Assembly: GCF_024139115.2 (NCBI RefSeq)
Contig: NC_085139.1
Span: 18,261,284 to 18,325,283, forward strand
DNA: 64,000 nucleotides
Source of the DNA: Armigeres subalbatus
Taxonomy: Eukaryota; Arthropoda; Insecta; Diptera; Culicidae
Direction of reading: 5' to 3'
Under the pieces are notes generated by a model, which was not told the DNA's origin, searched no databases, and saw nothing but the letters and a program-made list of their open reading frames with translations. The translations under genes were made by a program, and so were the position numbers. Shown in pieces: positions 1 to 11,079 of this stretch. The first letter of the stretch is position 1, and each line of letters starts with the position of its first letter.

Positions 1-712
1 CAACAGACACTGCTTGGTTGACTTGGCTTAGCATTTTAGTGTTGAAACTCTAGTTTTAATATAACTGAATTTCAATAATTCGATGATACTTTGTTCGTTA
101 AAGTAAAAAGGAACTTATTTATCATCTTTATTATGCGCGTAGATATTTGAAATATCCTCAATGACAGAGTAAGAAGACATTCTACAAAAAACATAAGCAT
201 AGGAAAAGTCCAAACCCGTACTTCTAACCATTTTCAATTGAATATCCTTTAGACTTGTTGAGAAGAGTTTCAAAAATTCTTTCGGTTGCTTCCCTGTGCA
301 ATTTTTTTAATATTGTCTTTACGCTATTTCTTCGACTTTGAAAAAGGTGGGAACTTTAAGTTGTATGTAATTTCCTTTAAAAGTCGCACTACTTGCACTG
401 ACTTATATGACACAATTGAAAAATTGTCTTATGAATGTTTATACTGGGTTCGCTTTTAAGTTTATTTTATGAATCACCCGATTTTTTAAGTAGATTTCGG
501 CATTTACGCCGTTTTTATACGCGAATTTTTTCACAAAGTTTTTCTATGCGGATGTACGTGGAACGTATTCCCCTCGCAAAGACCGACCTCATTGTATTGG
601 ATTCAAGCGAGTAGGAACGGGGTTATATTTTAAAATTCCGCCAAAGTTTACGATATTGGAGGACGGTTTTGTAGTCGGTGATTTTTTTACCTTCAGTCAT
701 TATCAAAGTAGG

Positions 713-895
713 GGAAATGACGGCTTTGGCAGGTTTTGTTCTATAATTGTCAGGGGGGTTTTGTTGATCAAATTTTATGAAATTTGGCCACAATATTCTT
801 CGATATACCAAAAATGTTTACGCCAAATTTGAGCATAATTAGTTAAAGAAACCCCCTGACAATAATAGAACAAAACCTGCCAAAGCCGTCATTCC
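713..895. repeat. Inverted repeat, MITE-like
   Basis: The arm at about 713-770 (GACGGCTTTGGCAGGTTTTG inside it) recurs as its reverse complement at about 849-895. The arms are roughly 45 nt with few differences, enclosing about 80 nt. No coding capacity is visible. Probably a small non-autonomous DNA element; no target duplication was identified. Confidence 0.6.
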
Positions 896-2099
896 TCCTA
901 CATCATCGGAACTCATGTACAAATAATCAAATATGGATCGTATATTTTGTGTATGCAGGGTACCTGTCGCAGAACCCGAAATTTATAGAATTTTACGTAA
1001 TGTGACTAAGTTGTCCGGCACTGAGGGATTTCTCTCTACTTGGGATGGAAATGTGTGTACATATTTTGGCAATGCAATAATCAACAATCAGAAGTATTCA
1101 ATTCACGATTATAAAAGCCTCCATGTGGAATTGGAATTATTGAACAACTAATGCATAGATTTTTACTGTAGAAAAAAAAATCTATATGTTCAACACAATT
1201 TGTTGAGGGTTTGTGGAAAACAAAATAAGTTGACACACAGTTTACAATATCGAAACATTTCTTCTTCAATGGGTCTACATTTCAACTGCAACTTGACCTG
1301 CTTTGAACTAAGTGTTCCCTATTAGCCTGCCATTGTATACATGTGTTTTGTGTATCTTACGTAGCAAACACAATAAATATTCTATGCCCAGGGCGTCGAA
1401 AATGTTTCCCTCACGAAAACACTCTAGACTGGACCCAAACAGTGGCAATCAATTAACTAATCCGTTTATTGTACACTTTTTATGTTTTTGGTTTTTTAGG
1501 AAGATTTTATATTTCATTTGTTTTTCCAATAGAGTTTCATTCTTTTAATGAAGCTGGATAGAAACAGTTATGTTATGTACCATCTTTGCTAACACACTAA
1601 ATTTTCATGTTAAAGTTAGTTTGCTTTACGTTTTGGATTATTTTCAACAATAAAACATAACACACTTGCTTTTCGCATACTAAAGGGCCACGCAGAATGG
1701 GTACTTTTGCGAACGTTTTGATTGTTTTCCCGTTTTGACGCACGCAAATGCAAATGCTGAAAGCACAACTTGTTTTCATCTACTAACTTCGATTAATCTT
1801 TTTTTGCTATGCCGCTCAACTATGGCGAATACGAAACGTGCCGCATAATCGTAAAGCATCGCGCTCGGCCCAAAACCTATTCTCACAGCCTCAGTTCTCA
1901 GCCTAAGCACACAGTATGCTGGATGAGCACACAGCCTGAACACACAGCCCAAGTTTTGAACTTGAGCTCGACCCTGAGCTGAGCCGCACCGCGTTCATTT
2001 TTCGCACCCATGTTCGATGCTGATGGTGAACACGAGCTTGAAGGAGAACGCGCTCGGGATGAACATGAACTTGCAAAAACTCTACTCAAGCTCAGAGCC

Positions 2100-3810
2100 G
2101 CTCATGTTTTCGTGAAGACTGCTTCTGAGCCTCTTGAAAGCAGCTTCTGAATATCTTGAACATATGCTTCCGCACCTATTGATAAGAGGCTTTCAAGCAT
2201 CTTGAATGGTGTCTTTTGAGCTACTGAAAAGGAGGTTTCCCTTTCATCTTTAAAGGATGCTTCTGGACTTTTTGAAAGTATGCTGTCAACCCTCTTGGAA
2301 GAAGCCGAGCTTCCTTTCTAGCTTTTTGAAGAAAGGCTTTCTGTCCTCTTAAAAGGAGGCTTCCGAGCGTCTTAAAAGCAGGCGTCCAGGCCTATTGTAA
2401 GGAACTTTTGTACCACGTGAAAGGAAGCTTTTGAGCCTCTTGAGATGAGGCTTCGGAGCCTCTTGAAGGAAGGCTTGGGAGCATCTTGAAAGAAGGCTTC
2501 CGAGCTTCTTGAAAGAAGGCTTCCGAGCCTTTTGAATGGAGGCTTCCGAGCCTCTTGAAAAAAGGCTTCCGAGCCTTTTGAAAGGAGGCTTCCGAGCCTC
2601 TTGAAAAAAGGCTTCCGAGCCGCTTGAAAGGAGGCTTCCGAGTCTCTTGAAAGAAGGCTTCCAAGCCTCTTGAAAGAAGGCTTCCGAGCCTCTTGAAAGA
2701 AGGCTTCCGAGCCTCTTGAAAGGAGGCTTCCGAGCCTCTTGAAAGGAGGCTTCCGAGCCTCTTGAAAGGAGGCTTCCGAGCCTCTTGAAATAAGGCTTCC
2801 AGGCATCTTGAAAGGAGGCTTGAGCCTCTTTAAAGGAGGCTTCTGAGCCTCTTGAAAGGAGCCTTCCAGGCCTCTTGAAAGGAGGCTTCTGAGGCCTCTT
2901 GAAAGGAGGCTTCCGAGCCTCTTGAAAGGAGGCTTGAGGCCTCTTGAAAGGAGGCTTCCTGAGGCCTCTTGAAAAGAGGTTTCCGAGCCTCTTGAAAGGT
3001 AGATTTTAAGCCTCTTGAAAGGAGGCTTCCGAGCCTCTTGAAAGGAGGCTTCCGAGCCTCTTGAAAGGAGGCTTCCGAGCCTCTTGAAAGGAGGCTTCCG
3101 AGCCTCTTGAAAGGAGGCTTCCGAGCCTCTTGAAAGGAGGCTTCCGAGCCTCTTGAAAGGAGGCTTCCGAGCCTCTTGAAAGGAGGCTTCCGAGCCTCTT
3201 GAAAGGAGGCTTCCGAGCCTCTTAAAAGGAGGCTTCCGAGTCTCTTGAAAGGAGGCTTCCGAGCCTCTTGAAAGGAGGCTTCCGAGCCTCTTGAAAGGAG
3301 GCTTTCGAGCCTCTTGAAAGAAGGCTTCCGAGCCTCTTGAAAGCAGGCTTCCGAGCCTCTTGAAAGGAGGCTTCCGAGCCTCTTGAAAGCAGGCTTCCGA
3401 GCCTCTTGAAAGAAGGCTTCCGAGCCTCTTGAAAGAAGCCTTTTCAAAAAATAAACCTTCCGACCCTCTTGAAAGGAGGCTTCCGAGCTTTTTGAAAAAA
3501 TGCTTCCGGGCTTTTTGAAAAAAGGCTTCCGAACCTCTTGAAAGTATCCTTCCGAGCTTTTTGAAAAAAGGCTTCCGGCTCTCTTAAAATGAGGCATCCG
3601 GGCCTCTTGCAAAAAGACACAGGCCTCTTGAAGGGAAGCTTTCGAACCTTTCGAAAGAAGACTTTTTAACACCTTGAAAGGAGGCATTCGTGCTACTGAA
3701 GAAAGCTTCCGAGAAGCGTAGAAAGATGCTTATAAACCTCTTGCAACAAAGCAATAGAGCTTTTCTGAAAAAAAAAAGCCTGCATGCCTCTCAAACGAAG
3801 GCTTTCAAAC
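2100..3810. repeat. 23-bp minisatellite array
   Basis: Tandem 23-bp units read CGAGCCTCTTGAAAGGAGGC plus TTC. They are nearly identical at about 3010-3440 and increasingly degenerate toward both edges. Three units make 69 bp, so two open frames with a 23-aa period appear on the minus strand (2372-2806 and 2830-3687). Those frames are by-products of the repeat length and are not called as genes. The array lies in the probable UBLCP1 intron. Confidence 0.92.
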
Positions 3811-4082
3811 CTTCTAGATTCTAGATTTTAGTTCAAAAGCATGTTTCTAACATATTATTCAACATTTTGTTTGGATCAGGTAGATTGGATTACATTGAAG
3901 ATGTTTAAAATTTGCTTGTTCGACATTTGTCCGTTTGATTTTTTGTTCCGCAGCCCTTCATACGCTGTTCTAGTTGAGGAGAGCAGGGTGCAACTGATCA
4001 TGGCGATTATTATGTCAAGACAAAGTTTTGAAATAAAAAATTCACAATAATCAAAACTTTATCAATAAGCTCCGATTGGAAT

Positions 4083-4180
4083 TGTAATACTTCCGCCATT
4101 ATGCATTTTCATCCGAGGTACCCCCTAGAGCCAGCGAAGGTACCCCTAGGGGTACATGTACCCCAGGTTGAGAACCGCTG
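4083..4180. mobile_element. hAT-type transposon end fragment
   Basis: Read on the minus strand from 4180, the sequence begins CAGCGGTTCTCAACCTGGGG. That is the characteristic terminal motif of many hAT elements (CAGNGGTTCTCAA). No partner terminus was found nearby, so this is a remnant. The inner boundary is approximate. Confidence 0.5.
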
Positions 4181-4181
4181 A

Positions 4182-4322
4182 TCTAGACCAACATTTGAAA
4201 AGAACGTAACAGCCAAAGTTTATTCCTTCTGATTTTTCGTCTACATTTATAGCTATATATGTAGACGTAGAATCAGAAGGAATAATTTTTGGCTGTTACG
4301 CCCTTTCAAATGTTGGTCTAGA
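4182..4322. repeat. Foldback MITE, 141 bp
   Basis: The segment begins TCTAGACCAACATTTGAAA and ends with its reverse complement at 4322. Nearly the whole element folds on itself around a short centre near 4250 (GTCTACAT and ATGTAGAC). It lies directly beside the hAT end that finishes at 4180. It is non-coding. Confidence 0.75.
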
Positions 4323-4639
4323 AATGCATATTACATCTGTGTTCCCCGCACTTATATTTGGACCAGTGTACTTTGCATTTGCAAAGTAAATGCTGCGCTA
4401 ATGCATGCATACCTATTCGATCAAAATAAGTTTTATGTGCAAATGTATTGCTTTTTCTATTAGCTCTGCACTTTACATTCATAACAAAAATTCTTCCCAT
4501 GTATTCAACAGGTGCCAGGCCATTTGGCCGAATGGCGTTTGACCGCCGAAAAGTTTAAAAAATTGACCTCAGATTACGAGTAGGGAATAATGAGAAATGA
4601 GAAGTAGGAAGTGCGAAGTGAAAAGAGAAAAGTGAACTG

Positions 4640-5205
4640 AGAACAGAGAACTTCTTCCTTCGTCCTTCTTCCTTCTTTCCTATTTTTTCTTCCTTCTTTC
4701 TCCTTCCTATTTTCTTCCTTCTTCCTTATTCGTTCTTACTTCTTCCTTCTTCATTCTTCCATCTTCGTTCTTTCTTCTTCCTTCTTCTTTATTCCTTCTT
4801 ACTTTCTCCTTCATTCTTCCTTCTTTCTCCTTTTTTCTTTCTCCTTTTTTCTTTCTTCTTCCTTCTTCTTTCCATCTCCTTCCTTCTTTCTTCCTTTTTG
4901 CTTCTCCCTTTGTTTTTCTTTCTTCTTTCTTCCTTTCATCTTTCTTTCTTATTCCTTCTTTTTATCCATTTTTCCTTTTTCCTTTGTTTTTTTTTACTTC
5001 TTTTTTTCTTCTTTCTTCCTTCTTCTTTATTCATTCTCCCTTCTTCCTTTTTTTCCTTATTCCTTCTTCCTGATTTCTTCGTCCTTTTTCCTTTTTCTTT
5101 CATCCTTCTTTCTTCCTCCTTCTTCCTTCTTCATTTTTCCTTCGTCCTATTCATTCTTCCTTCTTCCTTTTTCATTCTTCCTTTTTCCTGCTTTCCTTCC
5201 AAAAA
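4640..5205. repeat. Polypyrimidine low-complexity tract (TTCC/TTC-rich)
   Basis: About 570 nt of imperfect TTCTTCC-type repeats with almost no purines on the plus strand. A plus-strand open frame (4898-5212) made of Phe, Leu and Ser is a composition artefact. The tract has triplex or H-DNA potential. It sits within the probable UBLCP1 intron. Confidence 0.9.
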
Positions 5206-5303
5206 GCAATGAGGAAATTGGAAATAGCACTTCTAGGGAATAGATCTAATTATTTCCATTGATCCACGTATCATTCATTTTTATGTATACTGAAAATAAG
5301 TTT

Positions 5304-5591
5304 AGGGCCCTCCTTAGCCATGCGGTAAGACGTGCGGCTACAAAGTAAGACCATGCTGAGGGTGGCTGGGTTCAATTCCCGGCGCCGGCCTAGGCAATTT
5401 TCGGATTGGAAATTGTCTCGACTTCCCTGGGCATAAAAGTATCATCGTGTTAGCCTCATGATATACGAATGCAAAAATGGTAACTTGGCTTAGAAACCTC
5501 GCAGTTAATAACTGTAGAAATGCTTAATGAACACTAAGCTGCGAGGCGGCTCTGTCCCAGTGTGGGGATGTAATGCCAATAAGAAGAAGAA
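5304..5591 (+). mobile_element. Feilai-like tRNA-derived SINE with 12-bp TSD
   Basis: A tRNA-like head carries a B-box-like GGTTCAATTCCCGG near 5369-5382. A tRNA-unrelated body and an AAGAAGAAG tail follow. A perfect 12-bp direct repeat, GAAAATAAGTTT, flanks it at 5292-5303 and 5592-5603, which is a target site duplication. A close relative lies at 58451-58752. The organisation matches the Aedes Feilai family as known from the literature; the family name is from memory. Confidence 0.85.
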
Positions 5592-6033
5592 GAAAATAAG
5601 TTTCTTAGATCGTTGCGAAGTATTACTGAGATCTTGTTAAAAAATTACAGTCTACGGTGTTTTGTAAAAAATACAGTAAATTTCGGTAAATTAGGTATAT
5701 GACGACTTCGGTAAATGAGGGCATAAAGCATACATTTATTTTCATCGCTTACAGATTTTCGGTATTTTTTTTTGCATTTACTGGTACATCGGTTATTAAT
5801 TGTATTTACAGAACTCAATCGGTAAAATTTATTACCGAAATACGAAACGAAATCTGAGTGTGTATTGTAGTACCTAATTTGTAAGAATATTTTCTTTTCT
5901 ATTTTATTATTTAGGAACAACCATATTTTTATTATTTATGTCTATAGTTAGCAATATGCTGATTTTCTAAACATATAAAAAGTTTCTACTATTCAATCTC
6001 TAATAAATTTTATTACTTTTTTTTCAAATGCAG

Positions 6034-6851
6034 GCAAATTTGCAACCGATGAGGTACGCCTCGGTCTTTTGGAGCTGAAGGTCAATTTCAAACTGATGAT
6101 GGTTGGCTCGTTGGAGGCGGATATCGAAGAAGCGTCCTCCAAGCCCGACGACATTGGTAACGTCGTGAACGACTTGGACAATGATGACGACGATAAGGTA
6201 CCACTGGAGAACAAGGAAATCTACTTGGCCAAAATCAACAAACGTGTTCGGGAATACAAAATAAACGAGCTGAATCCCCCGCGCGAGGGAAAGCGTCTGC
6301 TAGTACTGGACATCGATTACACACTGTTCGATCATCGTTCGGCTGCAGAGAACGGCGCAGAGCTTATGCGACCTTATCTACACGAGTTTCTCACTTCCGC
6401 GTATCAGCATTATGACATTGCTATTTGGTCGGCCACATCGATGAAGTGGATTGTTGAAAAGATGAAGCTTCTAGGAGTGACCTCCCATTCCGACTATAAG
6501 CTGGTGTTCATGCTGGACTCGGAAGCGATGATCACGGTCCATTGTCCGGTGCGGGGAGTGATAGAGGTCAAACCTCTGGGAGTGATATGGGGCAAATACG
6601 AGCAGTACTCATCGAAGAACACTATCATGTTCGACGATCTGCGGCGAAATTTTTTGATGAACCCCAAGTCCGGCCTGAGGATCAAACCTTTCGCCGAAGC
6701 CCATTTGAACCGTCATAAAGACAAAGAGCTGATGAAGCTGTCAAAGTATCTCAAAGATATTGCTGACAATTGCAACGACTTCAACGAACTGAACCACAAA
6801 AAATGGGAAAGCTATAAGCCGAAGAAGCGCCGTGAAACGAGTGATGATTGA
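6034..6851 (+). CDS. UBLCP1: UBLCP1, ubiquitin-like domain-containing CTD phosphatase 1, 3' terminal exon
   Basis: UBLCP1 is a nuclear HAD-family Ser/Thr phosphatase that acts on the proteasome 19S particle and on the RNA polymerase II CTD. The exon starts after a pyrimidine tract and CAG acceptor (6031-6033) with a split codon, then reads in frame [14 protein letters not shown], the linker that follows the UBL domain. The FCP1-like catalytic motif DIDYT (DxDxT) is at 6309-6323, and the family-typical [15 protein letters not shown] and [13 protein letters not shown] follow (6627 onward for the latter). The stop is TGA at 6849-6851. About 271 residues are encoded, covering the whole phosphatase domain. 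The N-terminal UBL exon or exons are not in the window, so the gene is partial. Identity rests on strong residue-level similarity to the family recalled from memory. Confidence 0.95.
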
Positions 6852-6936
6852 AGATTAGGGGGGTGGTTGATTGCAGAGGATGGCCTTATTCCATGAATGC
6901 TTTAATTGAATAATTTCTGAATAGTTATTAATAACG

Positions 6937-6942
6937 AATAAA
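6937..6942 (+). terminator. Polyadenylation signal of UBLCP1
   Basis: A canonical AATAAA lies 86 nt past the UBLCP1 stop codon. It is the first such hexamer after the stop and fits a short 3' UTR. Confidence 0.7.
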
Positions 6943-9000
6943 AGCTAATGCATTTGAATTTTCCATTTCATTGTGATTGTGGTTGATGATATAGTCCCCA
7001 TCGTCTTGAATAATAGGAAGTCAGGCCATTTAGTATTTCTCGATCACTTTGGTCTGGACTTTGGAATTCTGTTTTAGTTTTATTCGAGGGCATCTATACA
7101 CATCCGGAATTTTTACTCATCCCCTCCCCATGCATCTATTGTTGGGAATTTTTTATCATCAGTATCCACTAAGTTACAGAAAACGACGGAGGTCCTTCGT
7201 AGATTAGTTGGGAGAGTACCTTTCTAGCATACTGAGCTTGTGGAGTCAAATCCCACCCAAGGAAGTGGTTAACCCCAATGCATTTTTCAAACTTCGGAAA
7301 TCTTTGACTTGCTGTTTATATGCACATCAATGTTTTCAAACATTATAATTATTAATGCCCATGTCAGGTGATCAATACCCGAATTTGAACTCCCATTTTG
7401 TTTTGTGGCCTGTGTGAGGTGTAAAACCATTTTGTTTTGTCAGTTTGCTTGTGTGTGACTTATTTATCTCATAGTATGGTCAGCAGCCCTGTCAGGCCAT
7501 GGTTGCTTTAGATGGTACTTGCATCGGCTACATGCTACCCATCTGCCCTGGTTTCCCAGGTGCAAACGAGACCACAAATCACATTATGTTCGATTGCTCC
7601 CGCTTGATGCACAACGGAGGTAACTGCTGAAAGCATACCACAGAGTAGTTCGCGACCACGCTTAACAAGAAAAATAATGCTAAATGACTCAGAAGTTGGG
7701 CAGTTGTGTTAGTTTGTCACAATGAAAACCTGAGGACTCAAAAGTTGACCGCCGAAGTGGGGCCGCATGATGAATGCCAATCCAGAAAGAGTGCTAAATG
7801 CACAAATTGCCTACCCTTTGATATAATACCAAAAGGTAGTTCCAGAAAATTGAAGGGTCGGGCCCAAGGCGTTTATAATTAGTAGCGGAGTGTCCGATTT
7901 GACATTGTTGTTTCGGAAGTCGCATTGAATCAGGGGGGTAATATGCGGTGCATCGCGCCTCCTCTGCATGTAGTATGAAGCAAATGTAAATAAACAATCC
8001 CACATTTTTTTTTGTTAGTCAGCAGTAGTGTGAGTTGGCCAATATCCTACAAGATTCCAGTTCGAAAAATGTTACACTTGCCAAGCGGGGTGGCCCAGGG
8101 TGGCCCGCCTTTTCCAAGCGGCGAGGCCCGGATAATACATCTTAGGTAGGCTTGATTTGTTCGTGGATGACAGGCTTACTCCCCCCCTGCATTGAATTGC
8201 TTCGCAAATTTCCTATTATTATCGCTCCCAGCCAACTACTACTGTGAGCTGGTTGGTAGAATCCCGCACCTTCTACCGAATGGAAGTGGAAAATGCCGTG
8301 CGCAAGCCCTAATCTTTTTAAAATCAGTGGATACGGTCAATGTTTATGTTTGCGACTTTACCCTCTATAAAAACAGTGTCGAATTAAACGCACGTGTTTT
8401 AACCCATCAATTTTGAGCTCACGTTGGTATGGTAATGCTTACTCATAGAAAATAAGCTATTGATCATTCTATAAAAGTGTTAGCCCATGGAATTCAATCC
8501 CAAATCAAGATTTAGGTGATTATCCGTATCAAAATCAATCGCAAAATTTTTTTTGCAAGCAATTTTATTCAGTGCATCAATAAGTTAAAATGCATCGCAA
8601 AAACTCACTGGGCACACCAAGATCCAAACTTGAAGACGGTGTAGTCAGCAGATTCCCTTTCCCATCTCGCCGCCGGTCGAGGAAAGTGCATCAGAACCGA
8701 GCTGACACGCACACACCCACACTCGCATTGATACATCTGTCAAGCGTCTTGAAGCGCAACCCCTACACGTGTTTCCTTGTTTCAATACAAGTGATTTCAA
8801 ATCGCATCAGCATCAATATTTTAAATTTTTCCCTCAGTTTAGCCCATAATACTGTATAAAAAAGTAAGTTTTAATTTTTATATTAGCTATCACCTAATAT
8901 TGAAAAAACAGCACATTTTAATTATCATATTTGAACTATTGCCATATTCAAATTTTAAACAAAACATATTGACACTATTTTGCCTTCTGTCATTATTTTC
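6943..9000. other. Intergenic region between UBLCP1 and the ZAD zinc-finger gene
   Basis: No host gene is recognised. A LINE zinc-knuckle remnant lies at 7499-7630. Short open frames near 7794-8416 and 8590-8859 have no recognisable motif or codon pattern and are left uncalled. The last part, near 8950-9230, probably holds the promoter and 5' UTR of the ZAD gene, but I see no convincing core promoter motif. Confidence 0.6.
7499..7630 (+). pseudogene. LINE C-terminal zinc-knuckle remnant
   Basis: One frame reads CPGFPGANETTNHIMFDCSR, close to the cysteine/histidine motif (CPxC, ET, HxxFxC) that ends many LINE reverse-transcriptase ORFs. The second cysteine is replaced by Phe. The frame stops at 7628-7630 and no RT domain precedes it, so this is a small decayed fragment. 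R1/I/jockey-group origin is possible but not resolved. Confidence 0.5.
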
Positions 9001-9230
9001 GCTCGTTTGGGGTTTTTAAACCCCTCTGAGCAAAACCCGCAACATCTTCCCGTGCCCAGCCGCCAACAGTAGGAGGAGGCACAAGAAGAAGGAACAAAAA
9101 GTGTCAAAAAACATGGAAGCTCTCCCGAAGTCGAGTCGAATTGTGTGGTGCGAGTGAAAAAATCGATTTTTGAGGCCAAAACCCGTGTCCAAAGTGTGAC
9201 TTCCGGCGGTCGGAGCAGAACCCCGGCACG

Positions 9231-9407
9231 ATGGAGCGTTTCGCGATCAACATTTTGCACAAGCGGATCTACAAAATCTGCCGCCTGTGCGGGGTGGATC
9301 AGCCGCACAAGATTCCGATTATTGAAGGGGCAGAGACCATCATAGTAGGCGACGAGGATGAAGAAGCGTCGCTGGCAAAGAAAATCGAAGAATGCGTCGG
9401 AATACAG
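9231..9407 (+). CDS. ZAD zinc-finger protein, exon 1 (first half of ZAD)
   Basis: The ATG at 9231 sits in a good context (GGCACGATGG). The exon encodes 59 residues with ZAD Cys17 and Cys20 in the motif KICRLCG, and ends ECVGIQ exactly before a GT donor at 9408-9409 (phase 0). Exon 2 carries the second ZAD Cys pair. ZAD domains are zinc-coordinating dimerisation modules that are greatly expanded in insects. The upstream GC-rich stretch, about 9050-9230, is the likely 5' UTR. Confidence 0.9.
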
Positions 9408-9554
9408 GTTAGTGAAGAAGGAAAAGCGAGAAAATACAACAAGCGAGCACTAGATTTGTTTTTAGCTGCTCCCTCTCTTCGCACTAGAGATTGTTTGTGT
9501 TTGGGCGAATGGGTTGCGGCAGAAATCTAAAAATGTGATGTTTGTGCTTTTTAG

Positions 9555-9707
9555 GTTCACAAGGACGACAAAATGCCGCAAAACATTTGCGCTCTTTGTG
9601 TGGACAAGATCAACGATTTCTACGAATATCGATTGATGTGTGCGGCTACGAATCTGCAGACGAGGTCCATCTTGAACTTGAATTTGGTGGAACCGTCGCG
9701 AAAGTTG
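9555..9707 (+). CDS. ZAD zinc-finger protein, exon 2 (second half of ZAD)
   Basis: The acceptor TTTTTAG ends at 9554 and the donor GT is at 9708-9709. The exon is 153 nt, 51 codons, phase 0 on both sides. It contains the second ZAD metal pair at protein residues Cys71 and Cys74 (NICALCVDKIN), followed by the helix DFYEYRLMCAATN typical of the domain. The first intron is only 147 nt. The next coding exon recognised in phase is 19.8 kb downstream, at 29467. Confidence 0.9.
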
Positions 9708-10390
9708 GTAAGTGGTGGTCAAGGAGGGAGTAGAATCAGAAGTTTAGAACTTCGGGGGCGCTGTTGTCGTTGCGTTAATGTTCTGCCCTGGTTCTGCCGA
9801 TTTGATGATAAGATGATTTGAGACTAGGAAACAGCGTACAAGTCAAAGTATTTTAGTACATGCTCCTGCAGCAATGATGACTTAAGTCACCATAATCTTA
9901 ATCATGATGAACCTCAGTGTGTCATTACTTGATCTTTGAAAATCGCATAAAAGTTGTATATGTGTTTACAATACGATGTGTATACATACTTTGAAAATTC
10001 AGTACTCACAAAACCGGGATATTGTTTGTCGGTAATAGCCTATTCATATTACGCCATTTATGAATAAATATCATGATAAAGAAAAACTTGATGCCAATCC
10101 CCATACATTAAATTTTCTTTCTCCACTTTAAGCCGATATTTATTATTAAAGCCTAATCTGAATAGTCTATGAAATGTGGAATTTAAAATAATCTACGCAG
10201 AATTTTGTTGTACACTCAGTTTTACGCTCATCTAAATTTTCTACCGCACACAATTTGATTGTTCTCTATATTTGGGATTTATAGAAACATGTTTAGATTT
10301 TGGTAGTTGATTAAAGTCTAGCTATTGAAAATACGACCGTAAAAAGTTTAGAACAGAACAGAAAACATTAAAAATTGTTATTTACTATAA

Positions 10391-10411
10391 CCACAGACAA
10401 GCAGACATAAC
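10391..10411. repeat. Single terminus of a MITE family also present at 27531-27794
   Basis: CCACAGACAAGCAGACATAA closely matches, with two changes, the terminal inverted repeat CCACAGACAAACAGACGTAA of the element at 27531-27794. Only one end was noticed here, so the extent of this copy is unknown. Confidence 0.4.
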
Positions 10412-11079
10412 ACCTTGGACATTTACTCATTTTCGTCCTACAAACACTAACGACATGTGTTGTTGGCACTAAGTTGTGCAAATCGCGATCCAGATAGCGG
10501 TAGTGAGCAAACTTCAAACTCGAGCAAATCCGATGTGCGTGCCACGAGTGATATATTGGTCAACTAAGGATTATAAAAATTGATCAGTAAATCGTAAATC
10601 AATGAACGATGTCTGTACAATATCAATACCCAACCGAAACGCAGTGGATCGTTTAAAACAAACAAGTTTTGAAAACCATAGTAATCTATTTGAAAAAAAT
10701 CCTGGAAAAGACATCAATGCATTACGCTTCTTCGTGTATAAAACAGGCCGGAGCTATGAACGGGTTCTAGAATAGCTGAAATAATCTTTTACAATTGTTA
10801 CGAGTGAAATACAAGGTGTACCTCATTCAACTATTTATTCGTTAAACGTGTAGTTTGAATGAACAAGAGGTTGCATCAGACTGATTGTTATTTTCTGCTA
10901 TCGTTGTCATCTTGGTTGCGTACCCAATTCATGACTGGATTACCCAACTGGTGGTACCATCTCCAAAAAGATATTTTAGTTACCAGATAAACATTGTCGC
11001 TGTCCGGAACATCTTTTGCTGGCGATGATAGGGGATCTTAATGTCAATAAAGAAAAAATACATACGATTTGACAGTTAG

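Larger units (their letters stand above)
1..6033 (+). other. AT-rich non-coding region upstream of the UBLCP1 terminal exon
   Basis: The terminal UBLCP1 exon starts at a splice acceptor (AG at 6032-6033) and no exon encoding the missing ubiquitin-like domain was recognised here. Most of this stretch is therefore probably the last part of a UBLCP1 intron. It holds the inverted repeats, minisatellite, polypyrimidine tract and SINE listed separately. I see nothing further in 1-620, 900-1890 and 5610-6030. Confidence 0.55.

Noticed and set aside
933..1151. 72-codon plus-strand frame starting MDRIFCVCRVPV
   Set aside because: No recognisable motif, no splice or promoter support, and located in probable intron sequence. 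Not enough to call a gene.
1890..2095. Possible tandem repeat of CACAGCCT/GAGCTC words before the minisatellite
   Set aside because: Words recur but without a stable unit length; too weak to list as a separate repeat.
2372..3687. Minus-strand open frames of 144 and 285 codons with a 23-aa repeat
   Set aside because: They are produced by the 23-bp minisatellite (three units equal 23 codons). There is no start context, no unique sequence and no domain.
2100..3810. CRISPR-like array of regular repeats
   Set aside because: Units are directly tandem without unique spacers, and the genome is clearly eukaryotic.
4898..5212. Plus-strand 104-codon frame rich in Phe, Leu and Ser
   Set aside because: Pure composition effect of the polypyrimidine tract.
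5366..5385. tRNA gene suggested by a B-box-like sequence (also 21845 and 58516)
   Set aside because: No cloverleaf can be completed. The boxes belong to tRNA-derived SINEs with typical bodies and tails.
8590..8859. 89-codon plus-strand frame upstream of the ZAD gene
   Set aside because: Low-complexity, no domain, no support for its start; more likely upstream non-coding sequence.
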